A stretch of DNA of 64,000 bases from Heterostelium album PN500 (GCF_000004825.1 NW_008805063.1:1302857-1366856), one strand, 5' to 3'; numbered from the stretch's first letter, positions 11,587 through 24,585 are shown. Translations and numbers: made by a program. Notes: a model not told the origin generated them from the sequence alone.

Positions 11587-14311
11587 TTTTATTTTAGGTA
11601 ATGTTATATAATAATAATAATACAAATGATTGATTTTATAAGGTGAAATAGAATTTGTTTGTGATTTTAATAAGAAACTATTCTTCTTTTTCTTTATATA
11701 TTTAAATAAATAACAACTGGTATTCTATTTATTTTTTATGTTTATGCTTGATGATTTAAATCAAATGAATGATAAAATTGACGTCAAGAATGTCAATTTA
11801 TAATTTGGTTTGGGACAGCCAGAGGAGAAACATCCAACAGATTTTACTTTAAATACCAAATTATTAATTTAAAAAAATACAACACCAAATATGTAGAGTA
11901 TATATGTTAGGGGTGTTCTTCCAGTTCTGGTGTTTAGCAGGAAAGATGCTCTGTTGCTCCTTCATCCAACAATAGTGTAGGGAGAAACAATAAAAATAAA
12001 GATGGATGTTTGGTGTTTGGTGTTTGTTGTTGTTGTTGTTTGATGGTTGGTAGTAGTAGTAGTAGTAGTAATAGTGGGTTGGTCGATATTTGTGATAGGA
12101 TAGATAGATTTATATAGGTTATTTAATATTAGAATTCATTTTAATATAAATTGTGTTATGCGTTTTTGTTTTAATTGATTATTATTATAAGTTCAGAGGA
12201 TAGAGGTGGGTGTCGATTACAATTGTAATATGTGATTGAGTTTGATTTTCGTATGAATCTAAATTATCATTATTATTTAATTATTTGACCATTTACAAAA
12301 AAAACAAGTATTTAACGCTTCATTTATAGGAATACAGTAAAACAACGCATCCAGCGGACAGGCAGTGCAGATAGTCAGATAGATAAGAAAGAAAAGATAA
12401 GATTGATATTATTTTCTTAATAAAATAACAATTCCATATATGTACATATATAGAACACCTGATATTAATAATATTATTATTAATAGTAATCAATCAATAA
12501 CAACATCAAAAAACAACTGTAACAATGCACACAACACACAAATATAACAGATATAGCTGTGTAATATGGTGATGGTACAAATTCGTATTGATAATGTAAT
12601 GAACTGAATTTAATTAAGAAAATAAAAAGTTCCAATTATCATTTTTAATATCAAACAAACAAAAAGTTTATATTTTGTCTGAGTAATCAATCAACAAACA
12701 CATACACACAACAACATTTATATTATTTCAAACAATTGAATTGAATTGAAATGAATTTAATGAAATCTGTTGATCAGTCATTTTTCCTCCTATCCCTTTA
12801 ACTCCATATATGAAAAATCATGACACACTAATCAACACTTTAATATAAAGATAGAGATAACAACATATTTCTAAATTGGTGTTTATTTTATACATATTTG
12901 TTAAAAAAAAGGTTGGTTGTTGGAGAGTTTTTATTTTAAATTCGAGAAATAGATAGGTTGTAATAATTATTATATGTATGTATAATAATGATATCTTGTT
13001 GTGATAAGATCTCAATTGAAAGAGTGAATAGCGTGTGAAGTGTGTTGATTGTTGTTGTTATTTTTTTTTTTGTTTATGTGTGTGTGGAATCATTTTTTTA
13101 AAAAAAAGATTGTTTGGTTAACAATTTAAAGGGTGTTGTTTGATACAAAGAATAATCTACATTAATATAAATGTGAACATGTCTTGTGCCAATTTAAAAA
13201 TAATAAAATGTTAAATATAGTTTCTTCAAATATTAATCGATCTTATCATCAAATCAATTGATTATTTGACTGCGTGGTGTATGTTGTTGTGATGTGGTGA
13301 TGTTATATTATTTTGAATGGTGATGAGAAATATTTGATCATAATAAAATTCAACATCAAAGAATCCAAATTTCGTGTATTCCTGGACTACAACAAATCAA
13401 TTATCTATTTAAATTTTTGTTAACACTGTAAATAAATTTAAAAATTGGTTGAAAACAGTTAGTTATTAAAATATTATAATAATATTTGAAGTTTATCTGT
13501 AGTTAAAAGAGGTTTTAGGGGATGGTTTTAAAAATTGCAATAAATAAATAAATAAAAATAATAAATTATGATAATACAATAAAATTAATTATTTTACTTG
13601 TATGAACTGAATCATATTGAGGTGTAATTCAAGTATTGTAATAATAGATATTATTTGTATAAACTTTTCATTATTTGATAAATTTTTATCTGTTTTGTTT
13701 TGTTTTATCTGCAATTAAATGAATGTGGTTGTGTTGATGATGATGTTGACAGCAATGTCTATGTAAAATTTAGAATTTCAATGTTCTTATTTCTCCAAGT
13801 TGTATTAATGAGTAAATGTCACATGCTACTATCATATGATTCCAAATTAAGGTATCATTCTAAATAGTTCATACCAAATGAATACCTGATCATTTTAGGT
13901 GATAAGTCAGGTTTTAAATTAAAAATGAACTAAATAATATAATCAATATTTGATTAATATAATGTAAATTGGTTAAATATTGTAATTTGACTAATAGAAC
14001 ATTAATAAACAAATCATTAATAATCTGGAATAAATGGTACATGAATTATTAAGTATTATAATTTATATAGAAGTATAATACATCATCATCTTCAGAACTA
14101 ATCTGAAAATGATGATGATGAGTTTAGATGATCAATGTACATTTTTTTACATTACATCATTTGTAATTATCATAATATATGTAATTTAAAGTAAATATTT
14201 CATTCTAATATTTTATTTTTTTATATTATTATTATATCTATCTATTTTATAAAAATAATTATTTTGAAACTAAGTTATGAATATATTAAATAAATTAATT
14301 ACAATTATTTA
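11587..14311. other. Large intergenic region
   Basis: 2.7 kb AT-rich DNA with (TTG)n and (TAG)n tracts near 12025-12070 and several TGTTG or CAACA-rich stretches. One clear hairpin lies at 14081-14117 (separate entry). No plausible gene or RNA is recognised; the 12818..13015 open frame is low complexity. Confidence 0.5.
14081..14117. repeat. Hairpin-forming inverted repeat
   Basis: 16-nt arms at 14081-14096 and 14102-14117 pair with one mismatch around a 5-nt loop. It lies about 200 bp past the stop codon of the acyltransferase gene on the minus strand, so it could be in its 3' flank. Function is unknown. Confidence 0.6.
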
Positions 14312-16418
14312 TTAGACTTTTTGAATCAATAAAGAAGAATAATTTTGGTATTCTTTTTGTGGTGGGGAAGAATTTTGTTTTTTTGGCGGGAAGATCAAAC
14401 GTTCGATTTGAATGAATGGTTTTTCTATTGTTAAATGAATGATAAAAGCAATCGAGAATGCAAATAAGATGTTACCTGCAAACAACCATGAGAATTCAAT
14501 TGGAGAGTAGTGTAGGAATGTTGTACGTGAGTAATAGTAGGTGTAAAGCACAATAGGATGAACAAGATAAGTGGCGTAAGTTAGTTTCGATAGATAGTTG
14601 AATATCTTTAGTCTGAGGAAAGCTGACATCAGTCCACCGTGTCCATAGAAAGTCGCCACCATGAACAATGCCAAACCAACTGTGAACATGGTATGTGCAA
14701 ATCCATTGTAGAGAGCATTGTCTACTTTTGTCCAACCACTTCCTTGGAAACTGGTGTATGGGATATAGGTGAAGAAAAAGGTGATTCCAAAGGCCAATGA
14801 GTAAGCTGTCAATCTAAACCAGAGTTTGTCGTACACCTTCTTGGTGGTTTCATGTGTATAAAGAAAAGCAACAGCAATTCCAACTGCATACGGTCCGATT
14901 CTGGTCCATGGTTTCTGATAGATATCTGTGGTAAAGGTTGTGGTTGGCACTGCGAATTGAAAGAAAGTTGGAATATTGAATTTCATTGTCAACCAAATGT
15001 TTGTTGTGAAGCAGATGGCCAAAAGTACAGCAACAATGAGATATCCAAATGCTTTTCTGAAACGGAATGCCAGTAACACGAATGGTGCGATCAAATAGAA
15101 TTGCATATCGTTGGCAAGATACCATGCCCAGCTGAAACACTCTTTGGACATGATAGATGGATGTAAGTTATTGATGTACAGCAGGTTAGTCCACCAGTAC
15201 TCTTGGCATGCATTCTTCTGCTCGGCATATTGGAACCACAACGGTCCGGTACCAAACAGTGGCATCAGTTGCCAATCAACAAAAATCAAAAAGTAGTAGA
15301 GTGGTGATAAACGAATGATTCTATGAATTACATATTTAAACCAGAAAAATGGTGATTTCGATTGCTCTGAATTGAGATGTGAGAGTAAAGAATGTGCCAC
15401 TAAAAATCCACTTAGCATAAAGAAAACATCGACGGCAAACTCGGCAGATGGAATTGCTTGGAATGAAAAGAAGGATCTGGCTTTTAAGTATAGATATGCC
15501 AAGTTATCATAACCAGGGGAATTGGCAAATAGAAGAGAGTGACCCAATAGTACCCAGATAGTAGAAATAGTTCTAATTCCATCGAGTGTATCGAAATGAC
15601 GTTTTGTAGATGACGAACCAAAGAAGGAATTATAATTACTGATAAGCGAGAATGACAAAAGCAATTTAACAACCAACGGCGTTTCATTAATCTCTTCGTA
15701 TAGATCTTGTCTAATTGAAATTGGATTGTTATTTGTGATACCACTTATTAATCCTTCAAATTGGTCATCGTCTTTCTTTAGTAATCCAGAGATATTGTTT
15801 TGATAGAATTCGATTCCTGTTCCTGCCAACACCAAGACTCCAAAGAATATGCAAACTCCTAGAACAACATAAGCACCAGTTGTCCAATTCTTGTAGGATT
15901 GACCAATTTCGGAATAACATATCGATTGTGGATCGCCTCCTGGTGGTGCAATGATGGACATTGTTTCTAGAAAAGTAGTAAGAGCACTCGAAATATCAAC
16001 AGTAGTATTGCAACTTGGTGGAATACATAGACCAATGATATAGGTGGTGTTAATACTTGGTGAAACTGGAACACTTGTAGAATATATACAATAATGCGAT
16101 ACATTGGAAGGTAGTCCCAAACATCCATCAATATTTCCAAGATCATTTGGAGCTCTTCCTGAGTAGGCCCATACTTTTAATTATTTAAATAAATATTAAT
16201 ATGCTTTTTATTTAAAAGATAATATTTTTGTCCGATTAAAATAGATATTAATTTAACTTACATTGAAGATCATCCATTAGATTTGCAAAGCTCATCATAC
16301 TATTTATATCCTTAGTGCATTGTAGTGAAACGTTGTTTGAACCTGAATTTAATTCAAGTGATAAACAAATATTAATCAAATAGAATGATAATATAAATAT
16401 AAAATAAACTTTATTCAT
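14312..16418 (-). CDS. NRF-type acyltransferase 3 family membrane protein
   Basis: Complement exons 16262..16418 and 14312..16173, phase +1, 672 residues. Exon 1 gives a signal peptide (NKVYFIFILSFYLINICLS). An extracellular Cys-bearing NRF-like region follows (CTKDINSMMSFANLMDD, NDLGNIDGCLGLPSN, YIIGLCIPPSCNTTVD). A first TM comes at WTTGAYVVLGVCIFFGVLVL, then an acyltransferase-3 domain of about ten membrane helices. AT3 marks: HFDTLDGIRTISTIWVLLGHSL with the conserved Arg and His, then the DVFFMLSGFLVAHSLL segment. This is the nose-resistant-to-fluoxetine architecture of animals and amoebae. It probably transfers acyl groups to a lipid or glycan across a membrane, but the substrate is unknown. 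The C-terminal tail is short, basic and cytosolic. Confidence 0.9.
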
Positions 16419-16806
16419 GATTTAATATTTTCAAAATAATTATGTAAATGCTATAAATACCTTATTAGAATTGATAGATCCTTTTTTTAAAAAAAAATCA
16501 AACCGGAATACCTTTAACTAAAAATAATATCTGTATCTATTAATAAAAAAAGATCTGATTCTTTGGAACCAAAGATAAAATTTTGTGCATTGTACGGTTT
16601 TCAAATTTGATTGACCTACATCTTTGATTATCAAGAAGAAAAATAAAATTCATAAACTTTCTTTGATTTTAAAGAATGAAAAAATGGATATTCTTTCCAT
16701 TTTGAAAAATTGTTCAAAAAAAAACGAACTTCTTTTAAAATAAATAATATTGATTTTAAATAAATATATTAATTATTTATTTTTTTTATAATATTATAAA
16801 CTTAGT
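16419..16806. other. Intergenic region
   Basis: AT-rich gap between two genes on the minus strand. It should hold the acyltransferase promoter and the 3' end of the next gene. No motif can be assigned. Confidence 0.5.
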
Positions 16807-17286
16807 TTATTCTAAAGATGTGGTAATTGTTTCTATTATTTCAATATCATCGCCAAGCGTTGTCGAGTTATTTCCATTGGTTAGAGGTGTTTCAGATGGT
16901 GATCTCGGAGTGGATGGTGTTAGAACTTGAATGGGAGAGTGGAATGACATGATGGGAGAGAGTAGTATCAATTGTTCTGCTTGTTTTCGATAAGGACAAT
17001 CGGTGCATTGACAATTGTATTCTTCACCAACGTTGAACGATGACAGGTTGAAAGATGAGGAGGTTGATGACGACTGTGAATTTGATTGATGGTTCTTTAC
17101 GATTGGATCATCGAATGTAAATGAATCGAGGAGATCGCTTAATATATTTCTTTCATCATTGGTAAGATTCTCTAGGAAATTCAACTTCTTGCTATCGAGA
17201 TTCTCTTTCTTATATACTCTTATTACATTATTAAAACTATCTAGGAATTGTTCGGCCTTCTTTTTATTACTTGATTTTCCTTCCTC

Positions 17287-17319
<33 letters not shown>

Positions 17320-18291
17320 CAGTTTTTTATGGTGTAATTTAGAACTGCCATTTGCGATTGGTGTACCCTCAGCACTAAGAACAAACGGTGACGAAGGTGG
17401 AGAGCTTGTAGTACTGTTGATGTCCAGTGGATCCAACTCGCTGTAAGAGTATTCAGAGGCTGGTAAACCACGTTGCTTTAACATTGAACAAAGAATATTA
17501 GATTGTCCTACGTGTATGGATTCGAGGGTATTCAAACGGTCTGTTAAAATATCAATGAATGTTTGTTTCTTTTCACAGGATCCGTTTGGATCTTTTTTAA
17601 TATGGTCGACTTTGGAGACAACTCTGATTGGATGGGATAGATAGTAGTGCGAGGCATTCTTGTTGCCAGAGTCAATCGCGTGCAGCATTACGTAGAACAT
17701 ATTGCCTTGATGCTGACTGGAGAGTATGGAAATCTTTATATCAATGGTAAAGTATTCACCGGCTGGGCAACTGCTACCGACGTAGGTAATTGGTGGGGTC
17801 TGGATGAAGCTGACCTCTTTCATTGGTTCGTTGGCGTAATAGAGACCGGCTTTGACATGACAACTGGTGAAATTGATGGCACTCAAATCGAGACTACGAA
17901 TTTTCAGGACGAATGATGTGTTTTTGACAACGATATGAACGTTGGAATTTCTATTATTTAAAATAACATTCTCAACAGATATACACTCTTGTTCTACGAT
18001 CTCTAGGTATTGAGAGAAAACGATTTTCGATCCTGGTTTTTGTGAGAGTAGATTATTATGGTGATGTGTATTCATTGATGAACCGAGTGGTGATCCAATC
18101 AACGGAGAAGATTTTCTCATCAAACCTGGTGATGTTGGATGAAACTGTCCATCTTTTGAATTCTTTTTGGTTGATGCTTCTACCTTTGCTTTTGGATATT
18201 GTGGTGAAGTTAATTGTTGTTGTTGTGCATTAATACCCATTAATCCATTATTACCAAATGGATTTGGAATACTAGGTACTTCAAAATTCAT
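16807..18291 (-). CDS. Unrecognised 494-residue protein with beta-rich core and poly-Q
   Basis: Single exon, ATG at 18291, good coding composition. The N-terminus is Asn/Gln-rich (PNPFGNNGLMGINAQQQQ). Residues about 90-245 form a structured, strand-rich region (SQYLEIVEQECISVENVIL, FVLKIRSLDLSAINF, AGEYFTIDIKISIL, HPIRVVSKVDHIKK). A short helical stretch (FIDILTDRLNTLESIHVGQSN) follows, then a low-complexity zone with about ten Gln near 340, a helix (KNLNFLENLTNDERNILSDLLDS-like), and a Cys cluster CQCTDCPYRKQ near 435. The HPIRVVSK end of the core recalls closing strands of Rel/p53-like beta-sandwich DNA-binding or signalling domains, but this is only a resemblance. A nuclear regulator is a guess. 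No membrane segment. Confidence 0.75.
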
Positions 18292-20848
18292 GATTTTAAT
18301 TTAAATAAATAATATATATATATTTCTTATTTATTTATGAACTTCAATTTATTATTATATCTTAATTCTATATATATAGTAATTTATTTAATTTAATTTA
18401 ATTATTATTTATATTTATTTATTTATTTTGGTTGTTAAGGGAAATTAAAAGAGGAAAATTGGAAATGAAATATCGAAAAGAGGAATTATTATTATTCTTT
18501 AGATTAGAGATATGAATTGATAAATTAATGATCAATTAATTATTATTATTCTGTTGTTGTTGTTGGTATTTTTTTTTTTGGAATTGTTTGATTGATTTGA
18601 ATGAGTTGATGCTTGGATATGGAGTGATTAAATTTTTTTTAGTAGATAGTCAGGTGATTTGATTTTACTGACATTGGTGAACTAACTATGGTGTGGTGTC
18701 TGTTGATTACTACAGAGAAACTTTACAGATGCGTATGCCTACCTCTGTCAACAAACATCTATGACAATACCACACCCATCACACCACTGCAACACAACCC
18801 ACCATATTACCATTACCATCACCAATACACACATATATTAACATCATCAATAAAAACATCATCAACATCATCATCATATTCATTATTAACTATAAAATAT
18901 TTGGATATTTGATTTGAATGATTTCAATATTCAATTAATTACCCAATTCAATAACAAAAAATAAAATAAAAATAAAATAAAATATTGGTTTTGAAATGGA
19001 AACTACTATTATTAACAATAATAATAATAATCATCAGCAAACTAATGATACCACATACAGCTACTACTACTACAAATATCAACAATAACTTGCAAAACAG
19101 TGTTTATGAAATTCCCTGTTTTGGTTAAAAATATTTAATTCACATATATCATATCGAGTGCAAATCCAAAGTGAACTGTATATGATACATTATTGATGTG
19201 GTGGGTGTGAAAATCATTCATTCTGAAATAATGATGCATCTCCAAAACATGTAAGACAATAAATCTAGTGTGTGTGTGGTGTGGTTATGGTTTGTTATTT
19301 GTTTGTTTTTGTTTGTTTGTTTTTTTTTTTTGTTTGTTTGTGTTATTGGTAGGAAGAAAGTTTGTTTTAATGAATATTATAAAGTGATGACCATTGAATT
19401 AGCAGATAAAAAGGTGAATACTTCACTGTCATGTAATTTAGTTTTCATTTTGCTTGAAATGGTAGTGATTATAGTTGTGAGCAGGCAAACTTACAATAAT
19501 AATAGAATAACTGTTCTTCTCTCTGCTTTGTTGTTGAAGGTAATCTAATGATTATTTTCCTACATAAAGTTTGTTGGAATTCCACCACACTACCTACACC
19601 ACAAACCATCATCGGAATAATACTATCTGCCTTATAAGGCTAGTAAAACAAATAGATATGATACATTCGTATGTTTACTCTGATGAATATGCGCATTTGA
19701 TATGAAATAGAGGATATATGTATAAGGTGGTGGTGATGTTGTTATTAGCAATGTATGTTCTAAGCTGTTCTAATGAAAAGAAGTATGCAAAAATATAGCA
19801 AACTCTAGCATAGTAAAACACCCTTGGTGTTTGTCAATGAATGAACGGTTATTGTTACAACAATCAAACCACATCAACAAACAAAACAACAAATGATAGA
19901 ATACCAACAAACCAACCCTGAATGACTCTGACCAATCAAACAAGGAATAACTTGATGATACTAATAAAAATCATCTATACAAATAATAATATCGATGTGT
20001 GTCGGATATTTTTGACAATAGGATTTGTTTTTTTTCACCAAAAACCCTGAAGTGTAAAAAATTAATAAAAATTATTATTGTGTACAAACAAAATATTATA
20101 AACTTGATTCTCTTTTTTTTTAACTTTTTATTTTATCTAATCTTTTTAAAAAACACTATACAGTTTTTGAAAATAATCTTTCCACTGAAGAAAGTTGAAA
20201 TGATAATAACCGGATGTCTCATATGACTTCTATTAAAATAGATATGGAGATTATTGACTTATTTAAAGTGTTTTTTTTTTGTAAGTGAAGAGGAAAATTA
20301 TACTTGAAGAGCTCTACCTACATTTGAAAATAATCTCTCTGAGTCAAAGTCAAAATAATAGGTATGTGGATAATTTTAATAATTTAGAATTATCAATAGA
20401 TTAGGATCCTAAATTCTCTTCTTTCATAAATAACAGTTCTAAAACTTTAAACACTCCAAAAAATTTCACCTCTTAAAGTTAGGGTTCCATTCTATTAATT
20501 AATTCCTATTAATAAATTATTTATTAAATATTCGGTTTTTTTAAGTAAAAAAAATTATTGTTATTTTAAAAGAGATAGAAAGTTATCTCAATAATTTTTT
20601 CAGTTTTGTTTAATTTGAATAGATAATTTAAAATTGTTTTATATATTTTTGTTTTATAAAAATAATATTTTAAAAAGAATTTTGTATACGAACAACAAAA
20701 ATTCTAAAATTGTAAAATAGGTTTTCATTTTACTTTTTACTAAAAATGGTAAAAGATAAAAATTCGAACTCAACTAAATGTAAACTTAAAGTTAATGTTT
20801 TTATTTCTTTTTTAATAAATTTTATTTATTATTTATTTATTTATTAAA
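18292..20848. other. Large intergenic region
   Basis: 2.6 kb between divergent genes, with (AT)n near 18310, TTG repeats, ATCATC-type runs at 18840-18880, AATAATAAT at 19016-19031, and poly-T at 19320-19332 and 20270-20280. A loose direct repeat (TTTGAAAATAATCT) occurs at about 20165 and 20322. Open frames here start at GTG or TTG and are low complexity. No RNA gene recognised. Confidence 0.5.
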
Positions 20849-21849
20849 ATGATAAAGTAAGTAACTGTATCTTTTTTTTAAAAAATAAAAAGTCTAATCC
20901 TGAAAAACAAAACATACTTTTAAATTATAGAAAAATATTTATTATTTCAAGTTTGATAATAAGTTTATCAACGAAAATTGTCAACTGTCAGGAAAATGTC
21001 TTGTCGGCAGAAGATAGAGAAAGAGGAATTATATTTTCATTCGCAACATTGATTTTGGTATTCAATTTAATATGTGCTGCAATATTATTGTCAACGAGGC
21101 AATCCACAAAGAGAGGAGAGTTTTTTGACTTTCCTTTGGTGTGTGTTTTCCTAAAGATTGGTGCTGCCATATCTACAATGGCTACTTCATATTATTTTAT
21201 TGGAAACTATATGGATTTACTGTCAAAGGGATATTACTATGCATTCTTGTTGCTGGTTGCTCAGGGTGCCTGGACTTCAAAGCTCAGCCCATACGGCATG
21301 TCAAAATTTGTTTACTATGTTCCATTCGTTGTTGGAATGCTACTGTTCTTTTATAACACTGCTGTCTACTTGGTAGTATCACTGGTAAACCTAACACCAT
21401 TCCCACCTAGCGATCTATCTGTTTGGACGGGAATAGTCTATCTCCTTCCAGTGCCATATTTTATATTCCTCTCGATTCTCTCGCATGACAAGAACATTGA
21501 AGATACGAAACTAAAGAGATTCTATCAAGTGTTTGGAATTGTCTATGCTTTGGATATGCTCGGATTCTCCATTGTTCAATTCACCTATACACACTATGCT
21601 TTCGTAATAACCAATACCTTGGATCTAGCAAGTCTCATCGTTTATTGCATTATCATTCGATACCCAGCCTACAAACTAAAACCACTGCCTATGTTCCCAT
21701 CTGTTACCTACTCTTTAGAGGAATTACCAGCAGATATCAAACAAAAAGAGAAAGAGCAACAACAAGTTGACCTATACCAAAAGAAAACAACTTCGATTGA
21801 GGTTGTAATAGATAATCAAAATAGTCAACTTCCAATAGATGCTAAATAG
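20849..21849 (+). CDS. Multipass (about 7-TM) membrane protein with signal peptide
   Basis: Exons 20849..20856 and 20931..21849, giving 308 residues. The long exon has no ATG at its start. An ATG-ATA-AA exon of 8 nt, followed by a GTAAGT donor and an ATTATAG acceptor, restores the phase and produces MIKKIFIISSLIISLSTKIVNC, a standard signal peptide. Hydrophobic helices then follow at FSFATLILVFNLICAAILL, VCVFLKIGAAISTMATSYYF, YYYAFLLLVAQG, YYVPFVVGMLLFFYNTAVYLV, TGIVYLLPVPYFIFLSIL, FYQVFGIVYALDMLGFSIVQ and TLDLASLIVYCIIIRY. The tail is cytosolic, Gln/Lys-rich. The topology resembles a 7-TM receptor-like protein, but I do not recognise the family. Confidence 0.85.
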
Positions 21850-21981
21850 AAATAAACTTGCAAATTTCATTTTTTAAAAATTTTGTAAAAAAAAAAACAA
21901 AATTAATTGATTTTTTTTTTTTTGTTTATCTGTTTTATTTTTGATCATCAGCAATCTAGTTTATCACTATAGTTGATAATA

Positions 21982-22252
21982 ATGTCAACTTATACATTTA
22001 TTATTATAGGCAAGAATGATAATCCTTTATATGAATTAGAGCTTCCTGCATTGTCTTCACAAAAAGTAAATACTTTAATAAGATAGATCGTTAGATAGAT
22101 TGATATAAAATACAACTAAATATTAATACTTACACAATGTGATCTTGATAGAAAGATGCTGCCTATATAAACCAATATATATTACATAGTTCACTAGATG
22201 TAGTTGAAGAAGCTGTATGGAAAACAAATAATATGTATGTAATTATTATTGA

Positions 22253-22288
<36 letters not shown>

Positions 22289-22732
22289 CATATTGTACAA
22301 TTCTTATTAATTAATAAATATCTTTAATCATTGTTATTATTTAGGTATCTTAAAATTGTAGATAAATATAATAAATATAATATATCATCTTATGTTACTG
22401 CTGGTCGTATGTCATATTACAATACTATATAATATTAAATAATGAACTACAACCTAATAGCTATCTATTTCTATTTTTATTTTTTAGATATAAAGTTCAT
22501 GTTGCTACATGAAAAGAAAGATGAAGAAGCAATCAGAAACTTTTTTGTAGATGTACACGATCTTTACTTAAAGGTAAGTTTGTAGGTTCAATGAACTTTC
22601 ACTCAAGATATTAAATCTTTTTTTTTTTTTTTTTAGATACTACTCAATCCATTTTATACATATAATACACCGATTACATCGACTGCATTCGATGCCAGAG
22701 TACGAAAACTAGGTGCTAAGCATTTCTTTTAA
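21982..22732 (+). CDS. trappc2: TRAPP complex subunit 2 (sedlin)
   Basis: Five exons: 21982..22065, 22152..22234, 22345..22406, 22488..22573 and 22637..22732; phases close to 136 residues, against about 140 in animals. No exon exceeds 96 nt, so it is easily missed. It is a small longin-fold core subunit of the TRAPP tethering complexes, which activate Rab1/Rab11-type GTPases at the ER-Golgi. Family marks: [88 protein letters not shown] and a KLGAKHFF end. All donors are GTA-type and all acceptors end in AG. Very secure by similarity to the whole length of the family. Confidence 0.95.
22255..22285. repeat. AT microsatellite
   Basis: About 15 AT units inside the second intron of the TRAPPC2 gene. 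A similar AT run lies at 25470-25500 in the third intron of the LMBD1 gene. Confidence 0.9.
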
Positions 22733-23449
22733 AATCAATAGGATAGAATTATTAAACGATATATATTTAGAAACATAACAGGGATTAGTTTATAAACAAC
22801 AAATCAGTACAACAGAACACAGCAAAGCAAAACTTAAAATAGATCTCCTAGGATTGATAGTCGAACATTCTACAATCTTGACATCTCATCACCCAATTGT
22901 ATAGTAACATTTATTATATTAATAAATAGTAAAACAATTGTATTAAATTGTATACAACAAACAAAGAACAAAATTCTCAGCAATCAAGCCAATTCATAAT
23001 TAATTGAGAATGTTTTCAAAAAAACATTAGTAGTAGCTGTCACTCACCACGCTTCTTAGATGGAAGGTAATAGAACTATAAGCTCAACAATCAATAAATC
23101 ATATTGCACTACTACAAGTAATGGAATCTGAATGAATTGAAATAAGATTAATTTATTATTTAATTTTTTTTTTTTGATTAAATTTTTAATTTTTTTTTCT
23201 TATCACTTTTGGAACATCTCCCTCATAATAAAAATTTTGCTCCTATTTGTGTATGCTCACCCCAATGATTGGCCTCGATATAACAAAATTCATCTAAAAT
23301 TAGTTTAGGTAAATTCGTGATACCTTGTGTTTTTAATTTTTTTGAAAATTAGATTTTTAATTTGCTTGGTGATTTGGTGATCCTATCCGCTTAAAGAAGT
23401 TTAGCTAATAAATTGATTTATTCTACACATAATAACAAATAATAAATAA
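22733..23449. other. Intergenic region
   Basis: AT-rich DNA between two genes on the plus strand. No coding signal or RNA gene is recognised. Confidence 0.5.
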
Positions 23450-24348
23450 ATGGAAAAAGTAATAAATAAAATCTTTAAGGAAAAGTTTGACCATCCATGG
23501 AGATTGGATGGTGGAAAATCATTGGAACCAGGATGCTACTATACTTTTAATGAGGGAATTGGACCAGTTGTGCATACTCACCAAGCATTGACAAACTTCC
23601 AGGAAATCGAGAAAAAATTCAACTATGAGATACGCGAGAATAAGAATAACGTTGTCGAAGACTGGAAGATCTATAACATCGGAAATACATTCAAGATCGA
23701 AGGTGACTTGATAGGTTCACTCAAGACCGGCCAGAAAGCAGAGATCAAATGTACCACCAACAGTGAGAAGTCATTGATGGTGATCGTTCGTAGACCCACA
23801 CCAAAGTATGTCACCATCAAAGACATCGATTCCTTCTCCGATGTTGTATACAAAGCGTGGGCCAAACAGCCAAACCGATTTGTAGATAGTGCCCTCTATG
23901 CCATGGAATTCCATTTGCTCTACAAAGAGACCAAGAACTCGAGTTTCACCATCAATGTCAATGCTGACATTCAGAACGTTGGAAACGCAGAGGTGAAGAG
24001 CACTCTTTCATTTGGTGGAGACTTTAGCTACTCCATTTCTTTGAAGCAAGATAATCCAAACGGTGAACCGTTGTATACTGGATTATATACACAGCTAGGT
24101 TTTATCAAAAAAGGTAAGTTTATCTTAATGGCTAACTAGTTAATCTTTTAAATACATTCTAACATTTTGTTGTTATTCATTCAATTAAAATTAAAATAGG
24201 TTGGTTCGGTAGAAAGACTGACATTAAGGAAACAAAAGATTACGAAGATATTATTCAGCCAGTTCGTCTCGGAAGAACAATCGCAGCTGAATCTTCACCA
24301 GTCGAACAAAAGTTTGCTTCCACAGCAGATGCTTCTCCTCTCGAATAA
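23450..24348 (+). CDS. Unrecognised 270-residue soluble protein
   Basis: Exons 23450..24113 and 24200..24348, phase +1. The intron splits the conserved-looking FIKKGWFGRK junction. No signal peptide or membrane helix, so probably cytosolic. It starts MEKVINKIFKEKFDHPWRLD. The body alternates hydrophobic and polar residues in a beta-rich pattern (EIKCTTNSEKSLMVIVRR, SSFTINVNADIQNVGN, STLSFGGDFSYSISLKQ), and the tail TDIKETKDYEDIIQPVRLGR is charged. Coding composition is strong (many C/G third positions), so it is probably well expressed. The strand pattern and the short amphipathic start could suit a membrane-associating or actin-bundling beta protein, but I have no specific match. Convergent with the LMBD1 gene. 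Confidence 0.8.
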
Positions 24349-24585
24349 AAATTTTACTAGTTTAATAAACCACTGTTATATATATATAAGTTGCTGATCA
24401 ACTTTTTAAAAATAAAATAAAATTGTATTTAACTATTTAAAGAAAGGAAAATATTATAATTATTTATTCAATGTATGAATATTATTTATTTAAAATATAC
24501 AAAATGTTAGTGCAAAAAAAAAAAGGTTTTTGTTGATTTTTAGCGGAAAGAGTTGTTGTATCATGAATTGGTTGCAGGATGATGT

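Noticed and set aside
17159-17446. Frame with a run of Cys antisense to the poly-Q gene
   Set aside because: Cys run is the complement of the Gln repeat, a shadow frame.
19270-19548. 92-codon hydrophobic frame
   Set aside because: Starts with GTG in a GT-rich repeat. Composition follows from T/G simple sequence.
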